DNA of 64,000 nt from Abelmoschus esculentus (Eukaryota > Streptophyta > Magnoliopsida > Malvales > Malvaceae). Within the stretch, counting starts at the first letter, position 1; every line of letters begins with the position of its first letter. Both the position numbers and the translations under genes were made by a program. Below are positions 60,301 through 64,000 of the stretch, piece by piece. Where the stretch lies: positions 3,670,501-3,734,500 of the forward strand of contig JAUCBN010000013.1 in the NCBI GenBank assembly GCA_035048815.1, written 5' to 3'. The notes under the pieces were generated by a model. That model saw only the letters and a program-made list of their open reading frames with translations. It ran no database searches and was not told the origin of the DNA.

Positions 60301-62499
60301 ATCAACTGGCTTTTTAAATGAGAAAATGCAATCATATGAATAGTGGGCTGGGCCCTACCAATCACTCACATGATTGCATATGTATATTCATTTATGGATA
60401 AGATGTGTATGGATATAATTGCATACTTTTTATTGATTAACTGTGTCGAAGGTGTCAGAATAAATTACCCAATGCAAATACAAAATGTTTTCTAGCTGTT
60501 CAGACGAACAATTTCAATTCTCAAGCAAACCACTTTTTCCAATGACCATGGAATGAGGGGGATGACTCAGAAACGACTTGAAAATATAAAGTATATTCAA
60601 ATAGCATTAAGCTTCAACAGATCACCCATGAGCAAAGCATGACTATAGGTAAGAAAACCACAGTACACAAAACCAGGAAGCAATACAGGAAAAAACACTG
60701 AAAATGCACATAAATACTATTCACAACATCATGCAAGAAAAAGAAGAAATGCACTTACATGCAGTAAAAGGAATAGAAAAATACCAATGGATCCTTCATA
60801 TAGTTGTCACATATCCAATTCGCAAGAAGTATAAGAAGCTCACGACCAACAGGTTCATCACCGTGCACATTACCAACAAACTGCAACATCAAGCAAATCA
60901 GGCTTTGTGTTTACCCACAGAATAACAGTTCCTTAAATAGCAGTTAATTAACTACATTTTGAACAAAAAATGAGCCATGATGATGCAATAGAAAGGCAAA
61001 CAAATTCCAAGTCTCCAACCACCATTGATAGAAAATACAAATAACATTCACCATGCTGACAAGACGGGAAAGGAATTGTCATGGAAACTAACATTCTCAA
61101 TAATTGTAATAAATATTTGATAAAGGACAGGGTACATTTTAATAAAAATGAACAAGAGAAAGTTGTTGAAGGGGGAGAAAATCGTGTTTATCAGAGAATG
61201 TAAAATGTGCAAACAAAGGTCTAAACTAGCGGTGCTCATTTTTTTAAACCTTTACTGTTGAAACTTTCTTCAACCATAAGTCAAGTTCAAACTTCAAATT
61301 AGGTTCCAAATTGCTTTATCCAATAGGTTTCCTCCTGAAAGGACATAAGACAGCACAGTCCTTGAGAAGATTTACTGTAATTCTCTATTGATGCCAGTAC
61401 TTTGATACCTTTCTCAGGTACTATACTACCAGGTTGCTATATATATATCACCAACTAATAGAAGTATAGAACACTAATCATTTACCTTGAACGCAGGTTC
61501 AGGCTCTTCCTTGCCTGGTTTATCAGAGATCTCTATCACCAACTACACAAAGAAAATCACTAAACACTTGGATAAAATTGAGAATAATCCTTACGAACAC
61601 AAATGAACCAAAATAGTGCAACAAAAATCATTGGGAAATAATTGCTAACACGTATGTACAGAAAGGAAGCAATATGAAACAAAACTATTACCAGGGGAAA
61701 ACCTTGCACACTCTTTCCGATACTGATGCCGGTATTAAAAAGGCCCTCAAAGAGAGTAATAAATTACCAATCAGTATATAACCTCCATGAACACTAAACC
61801 GATCCATTCATTCCACAAAACTATCAAATTTTTAATGAGAAAATTCCTACTTGATTTCATCATAAAAATAGGGAAAGATCATAAGCAAGAAAAAAACATA
61901 AACAATCACCTGTATATTCTAGAGATGTGACTACATCTTCGCCCAAATTCCTTCACCGCCTTCTCTAATTCAGAATTAGTCATGTAGCCACGAACAATAT
62001 CAGTTCTGTAATTTAAAAACTCAAATTATTCACAAAATACAAAAATTTAATCAACTTTCACTTAATAAAGGAAAGGAAAAACAAACCTTGGATTACGAGA
62101 TTGGTTGTCCTCGAACAAATGCCTTGTAGAACCGGCAGAACCATGATTTGGAAACCCTAAATCTAGAGAGAGAGAGAAAGAAACAGACAGACCAAAAATC
62201 AATCATTTGTAAATTAAACACCGAATTGCCAAAAAAAAATCCGGTCAAACCAAGTAAAAATTCAAAGATCATCAGGCTTCTTTTTTATATAAACAGAATA
62301 AATTTATTAACTTGTATATTCAAAATAGATCAAAAATTAAAGAAAATTAGGAATTACAGTTCACATCGTTAAGCTGTAAACTGAACCAAAGTGATAAAAG
62401 AGGACCTGAAGCTGAAGATAAAGGATTGCCGGGATATCCGCCTCTGGCGATTACGTTGCGAAGAAAGAATGAGAAAATAATACAAACTTTGAGATTCAT
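54307..62499 (-). CDS. SOL1: Zinc carboxypeptidase SOL1 (M14B, carboxypeptidase D-like)
   Basis: Fifteen exons by eye: 62499-62406, 62162-62087, 62005-61910, 61722-61692, 61542-61486, 60880-60785, 60075-59953, 58878-58774, 57657-57611, 56989-56864, 56721-56619, 56209-56147, 55943-55860, 55085-55022, 54614-54307. All phases close, giving 490 residues (Arabidopsis SOL1 is about 491). Signal peptide (MNLKVCIIFSFFL); zinc ligands in VHGDEPVGRE and HGG (SASLHGG); Arg/Asn site in SMNPDGF and NIDLNRDFPD; catalytic Glu in ELTLEISDNKW. A transthyretin-like domain follows (GVHGRVFSSESGRPIPG), then a C-terminal transmembrane segment (VYLASIVVLVFLCLLL) and short basic tail. In Arabidopsis SOL1 is an endosomal membrane enzyme that removes a C-terminal Arg from the CLE19 precursor. 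Confidence 0.94.
56421..56446. repeat. T16-G10 homopolymer junction in a SOL1 intron
   Basis: Sixteen T (56421-56436) are followed directly by ten G (56437-56446), inside the intron between exons 11 and 12 of the carboxypeptidase gene. Confidence 0.9.
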
Positions 62500-63831
62500 T
62501 TTTCCCCAAATAATATTAACTAATTCGACATCACGCTTAGCTTCAGCTTAGTTTTCGATCGCTTCTTTTTTACGATCTCTGGAGTTCGAAGAAGGCAAAT
62601 TGATGGTTCCTGGATTTGGAGGGTAACTAAGAAGATGGATAAAATGTATGTTTGGTCCATTTTATTTCGTAATATTTGTTTTAGTCATTTATTTTGTAAA
62701 ATATTACATTTGGTCACTTGATTGATTCAGGTTTGTACAATTTTAAAATTTGATTTGTGCGTTTTAAACAAGCTTCATGTGATCATAACTAAGGGTGAGT
62801 ATTCGATCGAGTCGAGTCAAAAAATTGAGTTATTCGAGTTAACGAGTCATATTTTACAATTCAAACTTTATTTGAAAAAAATTTAGCTCGAGTCGAGTTT
62901 TTTAGTTTCTATAAATATTTAATTATAATTATTTATCATGTTATAGTACGATTTGATTCCATTTAAATGACTTTCTCTAATCATAATCATATAAGATATG
63001 TATATATATTTTTTAATATATAACATTATTTCTTAATATTTTTATATATCGATTGCATATATATATGTTATAAAAAAATTTTAAAGATTCGTCTCAAACT
63101 TAAAAATTAATTTTTTAATTACTAAAATTTCGAGTTATTTAAATTTTTATTTTATAACTTAAACTTTTTTTTAAAATTTTTCAAATAGATTCGAATTTTG
63201 TTCACTCTTAATTATAACGCCCAAAGTAAGCTAAGTTCAATAGAATGATTTAATGTGATTGTTATGATGTTAACAGTTTAGGATTATGGCGTAACAGACC
63301 CTTGTGTTTTTTTAATTCAATAAAATAAATCATTTACTAAAATGTTATTTTAAAATAACATAAAAAATAAAAACCTAGTAATAATATATTCATTTCAGTG
63401 ACCTATTTATAATAATATATTAATTCAATGATATATTTGTAAGTGGAATAATATTTATAATGATATATTAATTGAGCGATTTATTTATAATTATATATTG
63501 ATTTAGTTTTTTATTTGTAATAATATATTTGGTTGAATGAGTTATTGTAAGTATGATGACATGTTTAAAATAATATATTTAATAAGGATTATATTACTCA
63601 TGATGTATGGGTTTGATTCTCTGTATTTATCTTAAAAATATAATATTTAATAGAAAATATTAGTTTTTATTTAAATACTTAATTTAAAATAGATACTTAA
63701 AATATATATAATTTTTTAATAATTGATAAAAAAATATTTTAAAAATGGTATAATTTAGATTATTATTTGTAATATAAGTATTTAACAATTTTAATACGCT
63801 CGTAAAGCAATTCTTTGTATTCTGCAGCCTA
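62500..63831. other. Intergenic, AT-rich, no complete gene
   Basis: Contains 62795-62895 with repeated TCGAGTCGAGT-type words (a common dispersed repeat style) and a series of TAATATATTnATT words at 63380-63570. The first about 100 bp are the probable SOL1 promoter/5' UTR. No coding frame of note. Confidence 0.6.
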
Positions 63832-64000
63832 AACCCTAATAAGTCGGTGATTCGCTTAAGCTCATCAGGGTCCCCAGAGCCTCATCTCTCAGCTTCCACA
63901 AATCTCCTCGCCGCTCACGAGAAATGGTAATTAGGATTTCTTCCGTCTTCCAAATCCCTAACCTCAACAGCTCTGTTGCAATTTAATTGATTAGTTCATC
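63832..64000 (+). CDS. 5' end of a gene cut by the window; ribosomal-protein-like promoter layout
   Basis: A telo-box AAACCCTAA lies at 63832-63840, followed by a less AT-rich leader and ATG at 63924-63926 that is immediately followed by a donor, ATG|GTAATTAGG. A first coding exon consisting only of ATG plus a telo-box leader is frequent in plant ribosomal-protein genes. The product itself is beyond the window, so identity is a guess from layout; the ATG could also be unused. Confidence 0.45.

Noticed and set aside
1..64000. CRISPR arrays, operons, bacterial-type systems
   Set aside because: None present; the window is eukaryotic, with spliced genes and retrotransposons.

Overview
This is plant nuclear DNA, almost certainly from a eudicot: multi-exon genes with short GT-AG introns, AT-rich intergenic DNA, large LTR retrotransposons and typical land-plant gene families. 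Gene content recalls Arabidopsis chromosome 1 around At1g71.7-At1g72.2 (TFIIIA, Mic10, CEPR2, SOL1 orthologues are, from memory, clustered there). A malvid such as cotton is my guess, but the sequence alone does not prove the species.

Layout. 1-12.9 kb is a retrotransposon nest: a minus-strand Ty3/gypsy element of the Del/Tekay chromovirus type (cut by the left window edge), inserted into the leader of a plus-strand, heavily decayed Ty1/copia element. The copia leader that survives (7476-8037) is a run of about eight consecutive hairpins, four of which share an apical-loop motif; I regard this as the most unusual structure in the window.

14.7-32.3 kb is the first gene block: an R2R3-MYB repressor of subgroup 4 (-), TFIIIA (+) with the 5S-rRNA-mimic splicing exon (P5SM) in its second intron and a GC-AG third intron, a small plastid-type DnaJ zinc-finger protein (-), an intronless MCTP/QKY-family C2 protein (-), a Mic10 subunit of MICOS (+), and a CEPR2-type LRR receptor kinase (-). 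A small element with 9-bp target duplications (Pack-MULE-like, carrying what looks like a gene fragment) lies between Mic10 and CEPR2.

32.3-54.3 kb is sparser: a GDSL esterase/lipase (-) whose GDSL motif reads GSSL, an EPF2/EPFL7-type secreted cysteine-rich peptide (-), and a Gfo/Idh/MocA oxidoreductase (-) whose single intron is swollen to 3.3 kb by a solo LTR. Intergenic DNA carries a 2-kb Mutator-like foldback element with about 0.4-0.55-kb inverted repeats, a 250-bp palindrome, telomere-like dispersed repeats and an unclassified insertion flanked by a 9-bp duplication.

54.3-62.5 kb is a 15-exon gene for the membrane-anchored M14 zinc carboxypeptidase SOL1. At the right edge (63.8-64 kb) begins a gene whose first coding exon is just ATG, preceded by a telo-box, a layout common in ribosomal-protein genes.

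Functionally, three genes belong to peptide signalling (a peptide-trimming carboxypeptidase, a CEP-receptor-type kinase and a stomatal-type peptide), but they are in different pathways and nothing shows co-regulation. All exon boundaries were read by eye from splice consensus, phase and family conservation; no alignment or expression data were available.
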